Below, in pieces: positions 62,586 to 64,000 of a stretch of DNA of 64,000 nt. The translations under genes were made by a program, and so were the position numbers. The stretch comes from Marinospirillum celere. GTDB taxonomy: Bacteria > Pseudomonadota > Gammaproteobacteria > Pseudomonadales > Halomonadaceae. Numbering within the stretch: position 1 is the stretch's first letter; every line of letters starts with the position of its first letter. The stretch covers positions 45,504 to 109,503 of the forward strand of contig NZ_FOLH01000007.1 in assembly GCF_900112235.1 (NCBI RefSeq), given 5' to 3'. The notes below the pieces were generated by a model, which made no database searches, was not told the origin of the DNA, and was given only the letters and a program-made list of their open reading frames with translations.

Positions 62586-64000
62586 ATGCAGCAGCCCTTG
62601 TGGGTTCCTGAAGCCTCATCCATACAAGCCAGTCAGCTAAAAGTTTTCATGGCTTTGGTGAACCAGCGTTATGAGCAAAAGCATAGTAACTATGATGACC
62701 TCTTTGCCTGGAGTGTTGATAACAACCAGGAATTCTGGGAGCTGGTTTGGGAATTTTCCGAAGTCGTTGCTTCTGACCAAGGCAGCCGAGTGTTGGACAA
62801 CCCGGACAAGATGCCCGGCGCCCGCTGGTTTCCAGAAGCGCGGCTGAATTTTGCGGAGAACCTGCTGCGCTTTCGAGATGACCGCCAGGCAGTGGTTTCC
62901 CTGCGTGAAGATGGTCAGCGCACCTCCCTGACCCATGCCGAACTCTATGATCAGGTCGCTCAGATTGCCCTGGCCCTAGAAAAAATGGGGGTGGGTCCTG
63001 GAGATAGAGTCGCCGGTTTTGTACCCAACTGCCACTATGCCCTGATTGCCATGCTGGCTGCGACCAGCCTGGGTGCCATCTGGTCCTCCTGCTCACCAGA
63101 CTTTGGTTTTAACGGCGTGCTGGATCGCTTTGGACAGATTGAGCCTAAAGTCCTTTTTGCTACGGATGGCTACCTCTATAACGGCAAGCGCATTAACAGC
63201 CTGCCGCAGGTAGCGGAAATTGCTGAAGCCCTGGACGGGCTGGAACAGGTGGTGGTTTTCCCCTATCTGAATGCTCATCCTGAAATTACCTCGGTGAGTA
63301 AAGCCAGCCTCTGGGATGATTTTCGCATTCCTGATGCCAAAGAAATCGACTTTGCCGAACTGCCCTTTGATCATCCGCTTTACATCATGTACTCCTCCGG
63401 CACCACGGGGGTGCCCAAGTGTATTGTTCACTCAGCCGGCGGCACCCTGCTGCAACACCTGAAAGAACACCAACTGCATACCGACCTGACTCAGAAAGAT
63501 GTACTCTTTTACTACACGACTTGCGGCTGGATGATGTGGAATTGGCTGGTCTCCGGTTTAGCCGTAGGCGCCTCCCTGGTGCTCTTTGATGGCTCCCCCT
63601 TTGCACCCGAACCCAAGGCACTATGGGATGTCGCTGAGCGTGAAGGCATTACTGTATTCGGCACCAGTGCCAAGTATATTGCCGCCTGTGAAAAAGCCGG
63701 ACTCCAGCCGGGTAAAACCCATGACCTATCCAAACTAAGAGCCCTGCTGTCTACCGGCTCTCCTCTATCCCATGAATCCTTTGATTATGTCTACCGCGAA
63801 ATCAAGGAAGACCTCTTGCTGGCATCGATTTCCGGGGGCACCGACATTATTTCCTGCTTTGCTTTGGGCTGCCCAATACGCCCCGTGTATCGCGGCCAAT
63901 TGCAGTGCCGGGGCTTGGGGATGGATGTACAGGTCTATAACGACCAGGGCCAACCGGTTGTCGGTGAAAAAGGTGAGCTGGTTTGTGTCCAACCCTTCCC
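62586..64000 (+). CDS. Acetoacetyl-CoA synthetase, truncated by window end
   Basis: First 471 residues of a protein of about 650. It activates acetoacetate to acetoacetyl-CoA with ATP. Seen: FAENLLR near 80, IWSSCSPDFG near 168 (distinguishing acetoacetate from acetate ligases), AMP-binding P-loop YSSGTTGVPK near 268-277, TTCGWMMWNW near 316, and SGGTDIISCF near 419. AAGGAG lies 7 nt before the ATG. With BdhA it completes the path from 3-hydroxybutyrate to acetoacetyl-CoA. The C-terminal domain with the catalytic Lys is outside the window. Confidence 0.92.
   Translation, partial: MQQPLWVPEASSIQASQLKVFMALVNQRYEQKHSNYDDLFAWSVDNNQEFWELVWEFSEVVASDQGSRVLDNPDKMPGARWFPEARLNFAENLLRFRDDRQAVVSLREDGQRTSLTHAELYDQVAQIALALEKMGVGPGDRVAGFVPNCHYALIAMLAATSLGAIWSSCSPDFGFNGVLDRFGQIEPKVLFATDGYLYNGKRINSLPQVAEIAEALDGLEQVVVFPYLNAHPEITSVSKASLWDDFRIPDAKEIDFAELPFDHPLYIMYSSGTTGVPKCIVHSAGGTLLQHLKEHQLHTDLTQKDVLFYYTTCGWMMWNWLVSGLAVGASLVLFDGSPFAPEPKALWDVAEREGITVFGTSAKYIAACEKAGLQPGKTHDLSKLRALLSTGSPLSHESFDYVYREIKEDLLLASISGGTDIISCFALGCPIRPVYRGQLQCRGLGMDVQVYNDQGQPVVGEKGELVCVQPF

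Overview
The window is a gene-dense stretch (no gene-free gap over 300 bases) of a gammaproteobacterial chromosome. The gene content and order (xseB-ispA-dxs; oxyR-recG-HDOD; serA divergent from a D-2-hydroxyglutarate dehydrogenase; dctBD; two TRAP transporters; an RND pump; many PAS/GGDEF proteins; a helical-sensor chemoreceptor) point to a motile, marine or halophilic, organic-acid-using bacterium of the Oceanospirillales/Pseudomonadales. A Marinospirillum-like genus is a guess. No tRNA, rRNA or CRISPR array was seen.

Layout. 1-3.8 kb: 5' part of malate synthase G (minus strand), an alpha/beta hydrolase, a small lipoprotein and an unusually large membrane M48 peptidase. 4-10.8 kb: serA and its divergent FAD dehydrogenase, a structured intergenic element, then xseB-ispA-dxs (isoprenoid supply) and a convergent NAD-epimerase-like gene. 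10.9-20 kb: oxyR, recG, a YbaK-like/HDOD protein, a DUF481 barrel protein, an MFS-PlsC fusion and a PilZ/degenerate HD-GYP protein. 20-31.2 kb: a secreted protein with an internal duplication, a haem-oxygenase-like protein lacking the usual His, three PAS-containing GGDEF or GGDEF-EAL proteins, and an amidoligase-like gene overlapping a C26 gamma-glutamyl hydrolase. ZIP, AI-2E-type and small membrane proteins and a GGCT-like protein complete this part. 31.3-34.3 kb: a cyclic-nucleotide-binding protein, an AbrB transporter and gabT.

34.4-37.4 kb is the accessory island. It holds a trypsin-like peptidase gene, two HigBA-type toxin-antitoxin pairs and a YefM antitoxin, separated by attC-like inverted repeats. 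I read it as a cluster of integron cassettes without an integrase in view (CALIN). One attC is split by a roughly 124-bp MITE-like insertion with a 4-bp duplication, and the yoeB toxin after yefM survives only as a 5' fragment at the right edge. The island lies between gabT and a glutarate module (CoA-transferase plus glutaryl-CoA dehydrogenase).

39.9-48.3 kb: dctBD, a sigma-54-type promoter, a TAXI TRAP operon (binding protein, DUF1850, fused permease), an unknown gene and a GntR/FCD regulator. 48.4-55 kb: a TolC-like channel, an LpxL-like acyltransferase and a convergent AcrAB-like pump. The tolC and acrAB genes each carry the same TAGAC-N6-GTCTA operator, implying one shared TetR-type repressor encoded elsewhere. 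55.1-64 kb: a sigma-54 activator with three TTCCG-N6-CGGAA sites and a -24/-12 promoter downstream of it. These precede a TRAP transporter, 3-hydroxybutyrate dehydrogenase, a chemoreceptor and acetoacetyl-CoA synthetase (truncated by the window end). Together they look like a complete sensing, uptake and activation module for 3-hydroxybutyrate/acetoacetate.
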